In this document: in pieces, positions 19,443-28,837 of the stretch
How positions within the stretch are numbered: position 1 is the stretch's first letter
Layout of the letters: the number at the start of each line of letters is the position of its first letter
Assembly (NCBI RefSeq): GCF_023558375.1
Contig: NZ_CP083761.1
Span: 62,001-126,000 of the forward strand
Length of the DNA stretch: 64,000 bases
Direction: 5' to 3'
Source: Chroococcidiopsis sp. CCMEE 29
GTDB lineage: Bacteria; Cyanobacteriota; Cyanobacteriia; Cyanobacteriales; Chroococcidiopsidaceae
Position numbers and translations under genes: made by a program
Notes under the pieces: model-generated
What the model was told of the DNA's origin: nothing
The model's database searches: none
Seen by the model: the letters and a program-made list of their open reading frames with translations, nothing else

Positions 19443-20459
19443 GTGAAAGTTAGAGATATTGGAGAAAAGGGTCTTCTAGAGCGATTGCAGCGTTTTTGTC
19501 CACCCCAAGTTGTGGGTGATGATGCGGCTGTAATCGCAACTCAGGTAGGGCAGTCTTTAGTAGTTACGACTGATATGTTGGTAGATGGCGTGCATTTTAG
19601 CGATCGCACCACTTCCCCCGAAGACGTTGGTTGGCGAGCTACCGCTGCTAATTTATCCGATCTAGCAGCAATGGGTGCTTCCCCACTCGGAATCACTGTT
19701 GGTCTAGGGCTTCCTGGTGATGTTACCGTTAGCTGGGTCGAGCAGCTATATCAGGGAATGACTGAATGCTTGCAACAGTACGATACAGCTATTGTAGGGG
19801 GCGATGTCTGCCGCTCACCCGTGATTACTGTAGCGATTACCGCTTTTGGTCAAGTTGAGCCAGTACATATCATCTGCCGCGCTGCTGCTCAAGTAGGAGA
19901 TGCTATTGTCGTTACGGGTGTTCACGGTGCCTCACGAGCAGGATTAGAATTACTGCTCCATCCAGATTTAGGACATAACCTGAGTGATGCGGAGCGAACA
20001 GCCCTAATTCAAGCGCATCAACGACCTATACCCCGATTGGATGTGCTACCAATTCTCTGGGAAATTTTAGACTCTCAATTTCCAATCCAACATCCAAAAT
20101 CCAAAATTCCTATTGCTGGCATGGATAGCAGCGACGGTTTAGCCGATGCTGTAGTGCAACTGTGTCAAATGAGTGGCGTTGGTGCCAAAATTGAGCGCAA
20201 CCAAATTCCCATTCCAGGTACTCTAAAAAATTGGGTTTCCCCAGATCAAGCACTAGATTGGGCTTTATACGGCGGCGAAGACTTTGAGTTAGTGTTGTGC
20301 CTTCCCCCAGATACAGCTCAGGCGTTGGTGCAGCAACTAGGTAACGGCGCAGCTATTGTGGGAGCGATCGCAGATGGCTCAGCAGTTCTGTTGACTGACA
20401 AAACAGGCGAAACCCCCGACCAAGTTCTTAAACTTAGTCAGGGGTTTCAACATTTCTGA
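19443..20459 (+). CDS. thiL: Thiamine-monophosphate kinase
   Basis: 338 residues from a GTG start, 17 bases after sbcC. ThiL phosphorylates thiamine monophosphate to the cofactor thiamine diphosphate. Visible motifs are the N-terminal GDDAAV metal site, TTDMLVDGVHF, the glycine-rich GGDVCRSP and the C-terminal GMDSSDGLADA and YGGEDFELV. Residues about 212-227 (DSQFPIQHPKSKIP) come from an in-frame TCCAAAATCCAAAATT-type repeat absent from most ThiL proteins I know. A hairpin (GAAACCCC at 20409-20416 with GGGGTTTC at 20441-20448) overlaps the end of the gene and may serve as a weak terminator. Confidence 0.95.
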   Translation: MKVRDIGEKGLLERLQRFCPPQVVGDDAAVIATQVGQSLVVTTDMLVDGVHFSDRTTSPEDVGWRATAANLSDLAAMGASPLGITVGLGLPGDVTVSWVEQLYQGMTECLQQYDTAIVGGDVCRSPVITVAITAFGQVEPVHIICRAAAQVGDAIVVTGVHGASRAGLELLLHPDLGHNLSDAERTALIQAHQRPIPRLDVLPILWEILDSQFPIQHPKSKIPIAGMDSSDGLADAVVQLCQMSGVGAKIERNQIPIPGTLKNWVSPDQALDWALYGGEDFELVLCLPPDTAQALVQQLGNGAAIVGAIADGSAVLLTDKTGETPDQVLKLSQGFQHF

Positions 20460-20540
20460 ACTAGGAAGTAGGGAAAGGCTGTTTACTCGCCCCCCGCCCC
20501 ACTCTTCGAGAAGCCGCTTGCGCGTCTACGTCCCTCGTCC

Positions 20541-21557
20541 CTACGATGTCCACTTCTCTGCTACTAGTTCTGCTAAATCTACCACCCGCTGACTGTAGCC
20601 CCACTCATTGTCATACCACGCCATGACCTTCACCATGTCATTGCCCATGACCATTGTCAAACTGGCATCCACAATTGAAGAGGCATCATAACCCTGATAA
20701 TCAGATGAGACTAGCGGCAGTTCACTGTAGTCCATAATCCCTTTCAGGGAGCCTTCCGCCGCTTCCTTCAGGACTTGGTTCACTTCTTCAGCAAACGTAC
20801 CCTTCTCAACCTGTGCTACCAAATCCACCATAGAAACATTAGGGGTGGGGACTCGCAAAGCAACGCCATTTAGCTTACCTTTCAGTGCTGGCAGCACCAG
20901 AGCCACCGCTTTAGCCGCACCAGTTGATGTCGGCACAATATTCATTGCTGCTGCCCTTGCCCGCCGTACATCTCGGTGACTAGCATCTAGCAGGCGCTGG
21001 TCACCAGTGTAACTGTGGGTAGTGGTCATCGTACCTTTGATGATGCCAAACTTTTCGTGCAACACCTTTACAATTGGCGCTAAGCAGTTGGTGGTACAGC
21101 TAGCATTGCTGATAATCACGTGCTTCTCGTGGTCATAATCGTGGTGATTCACACCAACCACAAAGGTACCATCATCCCCTTTGCCTGGTGCGGTGATCAG
21201 TACCTTCTTAGCCCCAGCATTTAAATGTTTAGATGCCCCTTCTTTGCTGGTAAATACGCCAGTAGATTCAATAATCAAGTCAATTTCCCATGCTTTCCAG
21301 GGCAAGTTCTCTGGATTGCGGTCAGATGTGCATTTAACGGTCTTGCCGTTGACGATGATCGAGTTATCATCCGCACTGATGTCTACATCCTTTAACGTCC
21401 CCAGCATCGTGTCATACTTCAGCAGATGAGCGTTCGTTCTGGGGTCAGAAGTGTCATTAACAGCGACGAGATCGATTTTGCTATTTTCTCGACCCAGCCA
21501 GCAGCGCATAAAGTTGCGTCCGATACGCCCAAACCCGTTGATTGCGACTCTAATCAC
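20541..21557 (-). CDS. gap2: Glyceraldehyde-3-phosphate dehydrogenase, photosynthetic type
   Basis: 338 residues. The N-terminal Rossmann motif is [10 protein letters not shown] and the catalytic cysteine is in [12 protein letters not shown] (near 155). The [15 protein letters not shown] and [17 protein letters not shown] segments match the cyanobacterial Gap2/plant chloroplast GapA/B lineage. This enzyme uses NADPH or NADH and runs in the reductive direction in the Calvin cycle. [11 protein letters not shown] at the end of strand 2 carries the T/S that permits NADPH, rather than the aspartate of purely NAD-dependent enzymes. It is convergent with thiL, and no strong terminator is seen in the 81 bases between. 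Confidence 0.97.
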   Translation of the reverse strand: MIRVAINGFGRIGRNFMRCWLGRENSKIDLVAVNDTSDPRTNAHLLKYDTMLGTLKDVDISADDNSIIVNGKTVKCTSDRNPENLPWKAWEIDLIIESTGVFTSKEGASKHLNAGAKKVLITAPGKGDDGTFVVGVNHHDYDHEKHVIISNASCTTNCLAPIVKVLHEKFGIIKGTMTTTHSYTGDQRLLDASHRDVRRARAAAMNIVPTSTGAAKAVALVLPALKGKLNGVALRVPTPNVSMVDLVAQVEKGTFAEEVNQVLKEAAEGSLKGIMDYSELPLVSSDYQGYDASSIVDASLTMVMGNDMVKVMAWYDNEWGYSQRVVDLAELVAEKWTS

Positions 21558-21678
21558 AGCGTCTTGCCCTCTGGTGTGTAATGAATAATAAATGCCTAGT
21601 GTTGAACCAGATCATATCGCAAAGGGCGCTTCATTATAACCCGTCCATGTTAGTTCTACTGGTAAAACCCAGAAGCGA

Positions 21679-22326
21679 TCAGGATCGCTCAGAGTATAGG
21701 TTGTGGGTGGCAATGTAGATTCTGACTGCTTCAGGGACTAAGTAACGGATCGAGTGGCGATCGCGGCAATATTGCCGAATCCAACGAGAAGAAATACCTA
21801 CCAGAGGCATGTGCAATAGTTGCCAACGGATGGTCATGCCTTGAAGTATCAAACGTTGCGCTACTTGTTCGCCGATCAACTGGCTTTCATCAATCATCCC
21901 AGCTATTTTATATCCTTCTAGGGCAGGTGATACCAGTCGAGGTGCAACGAGCCATTCACACTCAAGGACTAGTTCCTGTCGTCGGTACCACCGGGGTAAG
22001 GTTTGGAAGGCATCTAAACCTAAAATCCAGTACCACTGAGTGTTGGGGTAAGTACTTCGTAGTTCAATTAAGGTTTGGATTGCATAAGAGGAAGCGGAGT
22101 GAGTAGCCGCAATTGGTGAAATAGCAAATTTGGGATGGTCAGCGATCGCCTTCTGTACCATCTCTAAGCGATGTGCAAATTTTGTGGCTTGTTTATAGTG
22201 CGGACAAGGAGTCGGTACCCAAATTACCTGCTCCAGATCTACCTGGTTCAGAGCACACTCGGCAACTAGCAGGTGTCCCCAGTGAACCGGATCAAATGTA
22301 CCACCGACAATTCCCATTTTCTGCAT
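21679..22326 (-). CDS. nadD: Nicotinate-nucleotide adenylyltransferase
   Basis: 215 residues from ATG 22326; the frame continues to a TTG 39 bases further up, but the family begins right before GIVGGTFDPVHWGHLL, whose HWGH is the nucleotidyltransferase (T/H)xGH signature. SSRWIRQYCRD, equivalent to the ISSTxIR motif, lies near the C-terminus. It adenylates nicotinate mononucleotide in NAD synthesis. It lies 120 bases upstream of gap2 on the same strand, a plausible pairing because Gap2 uses the nicotinamide cofactors, though a shared transcript is not proven. Confidence 0.93.
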   Translation of the reverse strand: MQKMGIVGGTFDPVHWGHLLVAECALNQVDLEQVIWVPTPCPHYKQATKFAHRLEMVQKAIADHPKFAISPIAATHSASSYAIQTLIELRSTYPNTQWYWILGLDAFQTLPRWYRRQELVLECEWLVAPRLVSPALEGYKIAGMIDESQLIGEQVAQRLILQGMTIRWQLLHMPLVGISSRWIRQYCRDRHSIRYLVPEAVRIYIATHNLYSERS

Positions 22327-22574
22327 GGCAGTCTTGCTAGAGAAAATGTTTTGATCAACCAACAATTCTAATTACAAAAGAAAAAATGCTTTCAAAACAG
22401 AAAAATTTAAGCATCATAAACCTATTACTTCAATAAAGCAATCTTAGAGTAGCAAATCTACTGGACTCGGAGATAGAAATCTTCAATAGGGTAGTAACCA
22501 AAAAATGTAATTTTTGATATGATATCGCGTGATATTTGTCTAGTATGCTTTGGTGTGGTGTGTGAGGATTAAAA

Positions 22575-24101
22575 ATGGTGAACTATGTTGATTTTACTGG
22601 CAGACCATTTCATTTCATCGGCATCGGTGGCATTGGCATGTCGGCCCTTGCCTATGTCCTAGCAAAGCGTAACTTGCCGGTATCCGGCTCAGATATTCGT
22701 TCAAGCCACATTACTCAAAAATTAGCAGGACTTGGAGCTCATATTTTTGGTCAACAAGACGCAACTAATCTAGAATTTTTTCTATCTGAAACTGACCATG
22801 CTTGCCAAATGTTCCCCGCTACAATGGTAAGCGCAGGTAGTGCGCCTGTACTACTAGCGGAACCTTTGAAACAATTCAGCAAATTGACAGCCAATAAAAA
22901 GGCAAATTTGCCCCAAGTGGTTTGTTCAACAGCGATTAATCCAGCAAATTTAGAGTATCGAGCAGCGCTAGATTTAGGTTGTCCGATTTTTCATCGTTCA
23001 GATTTACTAGCAGCTCTGATTCAGGATTACTATAGCATTGCAGTAGCCGGAACCCACGGCAAAACCACAACCAGCAGCATGCTTGGGTATATGTTACTCA
23101 AAGCTGGGCTTGACCCAACGATTGTCGTTGGTGGAGAAGTGAATGCTTGGGAAGGTAACGCGCGATTGGGCAAAAGTCAGTATCTTGTTGCCGAGGCAGA
23201 TGAATCTGATGGTTCCTTAGTCAAGCTCTCCGCCCAAATTGGTGTTGTTACCAATATTGAACTCGATCATCCTGACCACTACAAGACACTAGAGCAGGTA
23301 GTTTCCACCTTCAGTGTATTCGCCAAACGCTGCCAAACTTTGGTCGCTTGCATTGATTGTGCCACTGTCCGCGATCGCCTTCAGCCAACAGTCAGTTACA
23401 GTCTCCAGCCAGGCATAGGCGCTGACTACACCGTGACCGAGGTTGAATACCGTGCCGATGGCACGACAGCAAGAGTGTGGGAACGCGGAAAAGATTTAGG
23501 CGTATTGAATTTACGGTTGCTAGGGCGACACAATCTCAGTAATGCGATCGCCGCCGTGGCTGTTGGTCGTTTATTGGGTTTAGAATTCCCTGTTATTGCC
23601 CAGAGCCTTGCCACGTTTGAGGGAGCCCGTCGCCGCTTTGAGTTACGGGGCGAAGTCAATAATATCTTATTCATTGATGACTATGCCCATCACCCTAGTG
23701 AAATTCGTGCCACACTTGCCGCAGCAAGGTTACAGGCAAGACCAGATCAGCGGGTTGTAGCTATATTCCAACCGCATCGTTATAGTCGGACATTGGCGTT
23801 TCTACCCGACTTTGCCCAGTCGTTCACCAATGCCGATTTGGTCATTCTTAGTGATATCTACAGTGCCGGTGAACCCGATTTAGGGCAGATTAATGGTCAA
23901 ACACTGGCGGAAATGGTTGCTACTCACCACCCGCAGGTGACGTATCAACCTACTTTGGCATCAGTATGTCAGTTTTTAGAACAATCACTGCAACCTGGAG
24001 ATATTGCCTTATTTTTAGGTGCTGGGAACCTGAATCAGGTAATTCCAGAAGTGATAGCATCGATTCACCACAGGAATAACGGAGTAGAAAGCAGGGATTA
24101 G
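22575..24101 (+). CDS. murC: UDP-N-acetylmuramate--L-alanine ligase
   Basis: 508 residues. The N-terminal Rossmann motif is HFIGIGGIGMSALA (about 13-26). The ATP P-loop is AGTHGKTTTSSM near 158, and LDHPDHY and HHPSE follow. MurC adds L-alanine to UDP-N-acetylmuramate, the first peptide step in peptidoglycan synthesis. It is slightly longer than average for MurC. murB follows 152 bases later with repeats between, so both steps of muramate building are clustered, as in other cyanobacteria. An AT-rich 210-base gap with a GAGGATT before the ATG precedes it. Confidence 0.97.
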   Translation: MVNYVDFTGRPFHFIGIGGIGMSALAYVLAKRNLPVSGSDIRSSHITQKLAGLGAHIFGQQDATNLEFFLSETDHACQMFPATMVSAGSAPVLLAEPLKQFSKLTANKKANLPQVVCSTAINPANLEYRAALDLGCPIFHRSDLLAALIQDYYSIAVAGTHGKTTTSSMLGYMLLKAGLDPTIVVGGEVNAWEGNARLGKSQYLVAEADESDGSLVKLSAQIGVVTNIELDHPDHYKTLEQVVSTFSVFAKRCQTLVACIDCATVRDRLQPTVSYSLQPGIGADYTVTEVEYRADGTTARVWERGKDLGVLNLRLLGRHNLSNAIAAVAVGRLLGLEFPVIAQSLATFEGARRRFELRGEVNNILFIDDYAHHPSEIRATLAAARLQARPDQRVVAIFQPHRYSRTLAFLPDFAQSFTNADLVILSDIYSAGEPDLGQINGQTLAEMVATHHPQVTYQPTLASVCQFLEQSLQPGDIALFLGAGNLNQVIPEVIASIHHRNNGVESRD

Positions 24102-24103
24102 GG

Positions 24104-24244
24104 AGCAGGGGAAGCAGGGGAAGCAGGGGAAGCAGGGGAAGCAGGGGAAGCAAGAGTGGAATCCAAAATCCAAAATCTAAAATCCCCTAACCCCTAACCC
24201 CTAACCCCTAACCCCTCGCTCCTCACCCCTAACCCCTAACCCCT
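24104..24244. repeat. Tandem repeats between murC and murB (telomere-like C-rich heptads)
   Basis: First about five copies of GGGGAAGCA (24107-24151), the inverse of the repeat at 7286-7330; then an AATCCAAAATCTAAAATC unit (24161-24184); then CCCCTAA heptads (24185-24213 and 24228-24243), interrupted by CGCTCCTCA. The G-rich complement could form a G-quadruplex. Nothing here is coding. Confidence 0.85.
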
Positions 24245-24253
24245 TGTGCTGAT

Positions 24254-25186
24254 ATGAATACCTCTCAGAATCCTGGCTCAATTTACTTACCTGGCACTAA
24301 TTGTCCGATAAAGTCGCAGGTTTCCCTGGCGGCATTCACTTCCTTTCGGGTGGGAGGACCTGCTGAATGGTACGTTGCTCCCCAAGATTTGGCAGCGCTA
24401 CAAGCGAGCTTTGAGTGGGCTAAGGCAGAGGGGTTAGCCGTAACATTGCTAGGTGCGGGTTCTAACTTGCTAGTGAGCGATCGCGGTCTACCAGGCTTAG
24501 TGATTTGTACCCGTCATCTCCGCCACACCCATTTCAATCCTGATACTGGTCAAGTCACAGTTGCTGCAGGGGAACCATTGCCTCGCTTGGCATGGCAAGC
24601 AGCTGAGCGGGGATGGCAAGGATTAGAGTGGGCTGTTGGGATTCCTGGCACCGTCGGTGGCGCTGTTGTTATGAATGCCGGAGCACATAAAAGCTGCATT
24701 GCTGATATGTTGGTAAACGCTCAGGTACTTTCACCCTCTGGCATTCTAGAAACCCTCGCTCCTGAACAACTAGGCTACAGCTACCGCACCTCATTACTGC
24801 AAAAAGACCAGCGTCTAGTCACACAAGCAACCTTTCAGTTACAACCAGGCGCTGATCCAGCCCAGGTGTTGGCGATAACTTCCCAACACTTGGAGCATCG
24901 GCGTTCAACTCAGCCATACCACTTACCTAGCTGTGGCAGCGTCTTCCGCAATCCCAAGCCTTACACAGCAGGTTGGTTGATCGAGCAAACAGGGCTAAAA
25001 GGATATCAAATTGGTGCAGCTCAAGTAGCGCAGCGCCATGCTAACTTTATTCTCAACTGTGGCGGAGCAAAAGCTAGTGATATCTTGCAGCTAATCCGTT
25101 ATATTCAGCAACATGTAGAGCAGCGTTGGTCGCTTAGACTAGAGCCAGAAGTCAAACTTATCGGAGAATTTCAGTCCAGTTCTTAA
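24254..25186 (+). CDS. murB: UDP-N-acetylenolpyruvoylglucosamine reductase
   Basis: 310 residues, type II-like MurB with an FAD-binding N-terminal half: [11 protein letters not shown] (about 34-44), [19 protein letters not shown] (about 70-88) and [17 protein letters not shown] (about 134-150). The C-terminal half has the catalytic region SCGSVFRNP and [28 protein letters not shown]. It reduces UDP-GlcNAc-enolpyruvate with NADPH to UDP-MurNAc, the substrate of MurC encoded just upstream. The ATG follows the C-rich repeat by about 10 bases and no classical ribosome-binding site is visible, so the repeat has grown right to the start. Confidence 0.96.
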   Translation: MNTSQNPGSIYLPGTNCPIKSQVSLAAFTSFRVGGPAEWYVAPQDLAALQASFEWAKAEGLAVTLLGAGSNLLVSDRGLPGLVICTRHLRHTHFNPDTGQVTVAAGEPLPRLAWQAAERGWQGLEWAVGIPGTVGGAVVMNAGAHKSCIADMLVNAQVLSPSGILETLAPEQLGYSYRTSLLQKDQRLVTQATFQLQPGADPAQVLAITSQHLEHRRSTQPYHLPSCGSVFRNPKPYTAGWLIEQTGLKGYQIGAAQVAQRHANFILNCGGAKASDILQLIRYIQQHVEQRWSLRLEPEVKLIGEFQSSS

Positions 25187-25282
25187 CCCAGGTAGACAAT
25201 GCACTGAAATTTCCAAGGTATTCCCCAACCGCATCTATAATTTAATGGGACTTTCATTCAACTCATACGTATTCAATTAGTT

Positions 25283-25627
25283 ATGACACAAGGAAAGGGA
25301 TTTGGCTTTGGTCTAGGAAAAATGAAAGAGCTAGCGGACGCCTTCAAAAAGGCACAGCAAGTTCAAGAAGGCGCGAAAAGGCTTCAGGAAGAACTGGAAG
25401 TAATGGAAATTCCTGGAGAAGCTGGCGGCGGTATGGTCAAGGTAATTCTCAGCGGCAACCAAGAACCTCAGCGGGTGGAAATTTCTCCGGAGGCTTTGGC
25501 AGAAGGAGCAGAAGTACTTTCCGATCTCGTCACAGCGGCAATGAAAGACGCCTACAACAAATCTACAGCCACAATGCGGGAACGCATGGAAGAACTGACA
25601 AGTGGATTGGAACTTCCGGGGATGTAA
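25283..25627 (+). CDS. YbaB/EbfC nucleoid-associated protein
   Basis: 114 residues: a glycine-rich start [13 protein letters not shown], a basic/acidic helix ([18 protein letters not shown]), the central sheet with [20 protein letters not shown], and a C-terminal helix. The fold is the homodimeric DNA-binding tweezer shape of YbaB/EbfC, widespread in cyanobacteria and coating DNA without strong sequence preference. It lies 96 bases downstream of murB and in the same direction. In other bacteria it accompanies recR or dnaX, which are not here. Confidence 0.93.
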   Translation: MTQGKGFGFGLGKMKELADAFKKAQQVQEGAKRLQEELEVMEIPGEAGGGMVKVILSGNQEPQRVEISPEALAEGAEVLSDLVTAAMKDAYNKSTATMRERMEELTSGLELPGM

Positions 25628-25797
25628 AGTAGTTTTAAGTTTTGAGTTCTTAGTTTTGAGTTAAAGAAGCAATTGCAGGACATGTTGCCAAAAAATAGTT
25701 ATGAGTTTTGAATTGAAGAACCTTCGACTAGGCACACGTTTTTATATCTACTCCTTAACTAAGAGCTCAAAATTCATGCCTTAAACCTGTTTGTCGT
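25628..25797. repeat. Intergenic GTTTTGAGTT-type repeats
   Basis: Runs of AGTTTTGAGTT units occur at about 25632-25665 and 25700-25715, with an inverted version (AGCTCAAAATTCATG) near 25764-25778. They fill the space between the ebfC-like gene and the phosphatase gene. The same unit occurs inside the giant kinase gene at 10359-10395. Confidence 0.6.
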
Positions 25798-26298
25798 ATG
25801 CCTTATAAGCTGCTTTTCGTCTGCCTTGGCAACATCTGCCGATCGCCTGCGGCAGAAAATATCATGAATCATCTGATCGAGCAAAATAACCTGAGCAAAC
25901 ACATCATTTGCGACTCTGCTGGTACAGCTGGATATCACATTGGTAGTCCACCTGACAGGCGAATGGCAACCGCTGCAGCTAGCAAGCTGGGGATTAAATT
26001 ACACGGTCAAGCTCGCCAGTTTAAAAAGTCGGATTTTGAAAACTTCAACTTGATTCTAGCTATGGATCGAGAGAACTACCAAGATATCCTGTTTCTCGAC
26101 CCAGCTAAGCAGTACCGAGATAAAGTGCGACTGATGTGCGATTTTTGCTCTCAGCATACTACTAAGGATGTCCCAGACCCATACTACGGTGGTTCAGAAG
26201 GATTCAATCGCGTCATCGATCTACTCCTCGACTCCTGTAATGGTCTACTTCAAAATGTTGCTACCAATCAGCACTTAGCAGTTAGTGATTCACCATGA
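25798..26298 (+). CDS. Low-molecular-weight protein tyrosine phosphatase
   Basis: 166 residues. The active-site P-loop C-x5-R-S is CLGNICRSP at about residues 9-17, and the general acid is in DVPDPYYGG near 128. LAMDRENYQDI is also typical of the family. These enzymes hydrolyse phosphotyrosine (and related substrates); cyanobacterial members have been linked to photosystem and polysaccharide phosphoproteins, which is family knowledge only. No tyrosine kinase gene is near. The ATG follows a noncoding repeat stretch. Confidence 0.94.
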   Translation: MPYKLLFVCLGNICRSPAAENIMNHLIEQNNLSKHIICDSAGTAGYHIGSPPDRRMATAAASKLGIKLHGQARQFKKSDFENFNLILAMDRENYQDILFLDPAKQYRDKVRLMCDFCSQHTTKDVPDPYYGGSEGFNRVIDLLLDSCNGLLQNVATNQHLAVSDSP

Positions 26299-26344
26299 GA
26301 GATTCTAGCTCTGCGATTAATCTAAAATCACGTCACTTTGCTCA

Positions 26345-26387
26345 ACGGGGGGGCTCGGGGTCCCCTCTGGGGATGGGGGGGAGACCC
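26345..26387 (+). repeat. G-rich tract with quadruplex-forming potential
   Basis: Four runs of at least four G (GGGGGGG, GGGG, GGGG, GGGGGGG) lie within about 40 bases, together with complementary CCCC, between the phosphatase gene and the response regulator gene. An AAAATCTAAAATCC repeat follows. It is downstream of both flanking genes, which converge. Confidence 0.5.
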
Positions 26388-26430
26388 CCGCACGCAAGTG
26401 GCTCCAAAATCTAAAATCCAAAATTGGCAG

Positions 26431-27090
26431 CTATTCCACCAAACCATGCTTCATAGCAAAACCAACCAACTCTGCTCGGTTGCTGGTTTCAGTTTTTCGC
26501 AACAAATTGCTGACGTACTTCTCCACGGTGCGTGGACTGAGGTGTAACTGAGTACCAATTTGAGCATTGGAAAGACCATGAGTCAGCATTACTAAGACTT
26601 CCCGTTCTCGCTGGGTAAAATGTAGCAATTGCTCCGGGCTTTCAGTAGCTGACACTGAAAGGGGTAAAGGAATTCGTAAGCCATCTTCCTGGGATAGACG
26701 ATATTCAGACTGGATCATCTGCGATCGCTCTAAAAGATTCCGGATTGCCGCCCCCAATTCTTTCAACTCAAATGGCTTGGGAAGATAGAGATCGGCACCC
26801 GACTGGTAACCTTGAATTCGCTCCTCAGTCTTGTTTCTTGCTGTCAAGAAGATGACTGGTAATAGTCGGAATGCTGGGTGTTGACGTACGCTCCGAACGA
26901 GTTCATAACCGTTCATGCGCGGCATGATAATATCAGTTACCATCAAATGCGGATGGTAAGCTTCAACCATCGCTAACGCTTGTTGACCGTCAGCAGCTGT
27001 TAGAACTGAATAGCCTGACATCTCAAGGTAATCGCTGATAGCTAGACGCGTTCCTGGATCGTCATCGGCAACAAGGATTGTCAAAGGCAT
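26431..27090 (-). CDS. NarL/LuxR-type response regulator
   Basis: 219 residues. The receiver domain (about 1-120) has the acid pair ADDD, the phosphorylation site Asp in MVTDIIMPRMNG near 54, and the switch Thr/Lys in FLTARNK and LPKPF. The GerE-type helix-turn-helix (about 150-215) reads LTHGLSNAQIGTQLHLSPRTVEKYVSNLL. No cognate sensor kinase is adjacent, so it is an orphan regulator. It is divergent from smpB with about 640 bases of noncoding DNA between. Confidence 0.94.
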   Translation of the reverse strand: MPLTILVADDDPGTRLAISDYLEMSGYSVLTAADGQQALAMVEAYHPHLMVTDIIMPRMNGYELVRSVRQHPAFRLLPVIFLTARNKTEERIQGYQSGADLYLPKPFELKELGAAIRNLLERSQMIQSEYRLSQEDGLRIPLPLSVSATESPEQLLHFTQREREVLVMLTHGLSNAQIGTQLHLSPRTVEKYVSNLLRKTETSNRAELVGFAMKHGLVE

Positions 27091-27729
27091 GAATGATAGA
27101 TGACTAACATAATTGAACCAATAGGTTTAGATCGGGTAGCTATAAGCTATAGCTACAGGGAAAATAAGAGGGGCTTATACATAATATCGAGCATTTTAAA
27201 CAATTCATCATTCTCACTGACGATAGAAAAATGTCTATCTGAGAAGCCTTAAATAGATGCAAAAGATAGCCTGTATCTTGGAATACACTACTACTTAATA
27301 TTTGATATTGGTTTCAATTAGACCTGACTTTGCCTCATAAAGGAAAAATCAACTGTTAAATCAAGACCGAAGCAAGTTTTACCTCTCGCCTCTTAGCGTA
27401 GCGTAAAGCTGATAGAAATTTAAATATGGCGCAAGCCTCTGCGGCTTAGCACTTGGAAAAAAGAACAGATAGGTTGAGGGAGCGTGAAAGATGCTAAGTT
27501 CGCACTAGTGGTGTGTCAACCGAGAATTGAGGATTAGAGGTGGTAGGTAAGCTGTTGTGCATTTAAATTGCATCGTATTGGCAGCAAGGGGGAGCAGGAG
27601 GAGAAATTCGCCGCGTCACCGCGTCAATCTGCAAAGAGCCATTTTCAACTTGACAGAGTAGTAGAAGGAGTCCCCTGCCTTTTCCACCTCACGCCAGGGC
27701 AGGACAAGGTATTCAGCAGGAAAATTTCA
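27091..27729. other. Noncoding region upstream of smpB, 639 bases
   Basis: AT-rich up to about 27360, then a stretch with TAGCGTAGCGTA and a GCAAGCCTCTGCGGCTTAGC hairpin-like motif around 27399-27449. An open frame in phase with smpB reaches back to 27568, but its codons do not resemble SmpB. No tmRNA-like acceptor arm was found. Confidence 0.4.
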
Positions 27730-28197
27730 ATGAACGACAAGAGTGAAAGTTACAAAGTAGTAAGTGATAACCGGAAAGCCCGTTATTTGTATGACATCCT
27801 CGAAAATTATGAAGCAGGAATTCAGCTAACTGGAACAGAGGTAAAGTCAATCCGGGAAGGCAAGGTTAACATGCAAGATGGATATGCCTTGATTCGCAAT
27901 GGAGAAGCATGGCTGATAAATGTGCATATCTCCCCTTACACCGGCAGTGGTCAGTATTTCAATCATGAACCCCGTCGTACTCGGAAGTTGCTGCTGCATC
28001 GGCAAGAAATTCGCAAGCTGATTGGTAAGGTGGAACAGCAGGGCTTGACTTTAGTGCCTTTAAAGATGTATCTCAAGCGAGGCTTAGTCAAGGTTAGTAT
28101 AGGGCTTGCGAAAGGTAAAAAGCTCCATGACAAGCGAGAAGACTTGAAGCGACGCCAAGATCAAAGAGATATGCAAAGAGCCATGAAAAATTATTAA
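27730..28197 (+). CDS. smpB: SsrA-binding protein
   Basis: 155 residues from ATG 27730; the upstream extension in the same frame is rejected because the conserved N-terminus VVSDNRKARYLYDILENYEAGI begins just after this ATG and AGGAAAA lies before it. The OB-fold core shows GTEVKSIREGKVNMQDGYA and HEPRRTRKLLLH; the C-terminal tail GLAKGKKLHDKRED is the part that enters the ribosomal decoding site. SmpB works with tmRNA to rescue stalled ribosomes. The tmRNA gene is not in the window. Confidence 0.96.
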   Translation: MNDKSESYKVVSDNRKARYLYDILENYEAGIQLTGTEVKSIREGKVNMQDGYALIRNGEAWLINVHISPYTGSGQYFNHEPRRTRKLLLHRQEIRKLIGKVEQQGLTLVPLKMYLKRGLVKVSIGLAKGKKLHDKREDLKRRQDQRDMQRAMKNY

Positions 28198-28374
28198 CGC
28201 GCTTTTGAATTAACTAATACAAAAGAGTTAGAAACGGATTCAGTTTACAACCCTTTTGTATCTCTCTAGTGATAGTTGAAAGAATACCTAGTTTCTAGCT
28301 GAAGATTGATTCTATTGAAGTGAGGAATCGATAGATTAGATTAGCTACAGAAAAAAGAGGAGAAGAACCTGAAC

Positions 28375-28695
28375 ATGAAGCTTTCTAATCTATCAAAAAT
28401 TGCTGGCGTTGGCATTCTTACTTTGAGTACAGCAATCCTGCCTGCAACGATGCCTGCATCTGCTCAGACTGATACAACTACCGGTACTGGAACCCAAACT
28501 GGAACCCAAACTGAGCAGCGTAGAGATGTCGAGGGGACCGATGACGGTTTTGATTGGGGTTGGCTAGGATTAATCGGTCTAGCTGGTCTATTTGGTTTAG
28601 CTGGTAAGAATCGTCGTTCAGAACCCACAGCTTACAGAGATCCCAACAGTACTGTAGGTACTACAGGTACTACGGGTACAGGATATAGGGAATAA
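28375..28695 (+). CDS. WGxxGxxG-tail envelope protein
   Basis: 106 residues. Signal peptide about 1-30 (LSKIAGVGILTLSTAILPATMPASAQ, shortened: ending ASAQ). A Thr/Gly repeat linker follows (TGTGTQTGTQTEQ), then FDWGWLGLIGLAGLFGLAGKNRR, in which WGWLGLIG is the WGxxGxxG sorting motif followed by a single membrane helix and basic residues. Such small exported proteins are common in cyanobacteria and their role is unknown. GGAGAAGAACCTGAAC precedes the ATG. A hairpin terminator follows at 28779-28811. Confidence 0.85.
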   Translation: MKLSNLSKIAGVGILTLSTAILPATMPASAQTDTTTGTGTQTGTQTEQRRDVEGTDDGFDWGWLGLIGLAGLFGLAGKNRRSEPTAYRDPNSTVGTTGTTGTGYRE

Positions 28696-28778
28696 AACTC
28701 CTCAAGCGAGAATACAGGTTTTTACAACGGACGAGGTATTGAGACGCCTTGAGATTGCTGGAAAAATAATAGACTAAA

Positions 28779-28811
28779 AGAAAGCCTTGGATAAAATCTC
28801 TTAGGCTTTCT
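28779..28811. terminator. Bidirectional hairpin terminator
   Basis: AGAAAGCCT (28779-28787) pairs with AGGCTTTCT (28803-28811), flanked by A-rich and T-rich bases, between convergent genes ending at 28695 and 28838. Confidence 0.6.
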
Positions 28812-28837
28812 CTGTTAATTTGGCAAGCCTTGATAAC

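Noticed and set aside
24104-24244. CRISPR array
   Set aside because: The units are 7-9 bases in direct tandem with no spacers and no cas genes.
27091-27567. Possible tmRNA gene next to smpB
   Set aside because: No tRNA-like acceptor/T-arm sequence or CCA-type end was found.
27568-27729. N-terminal extension of SmpB
   Set aside because: The SmpB family begins at ATG 27730 with a ribosome-binding site; the upstream codons are not conserved in type.
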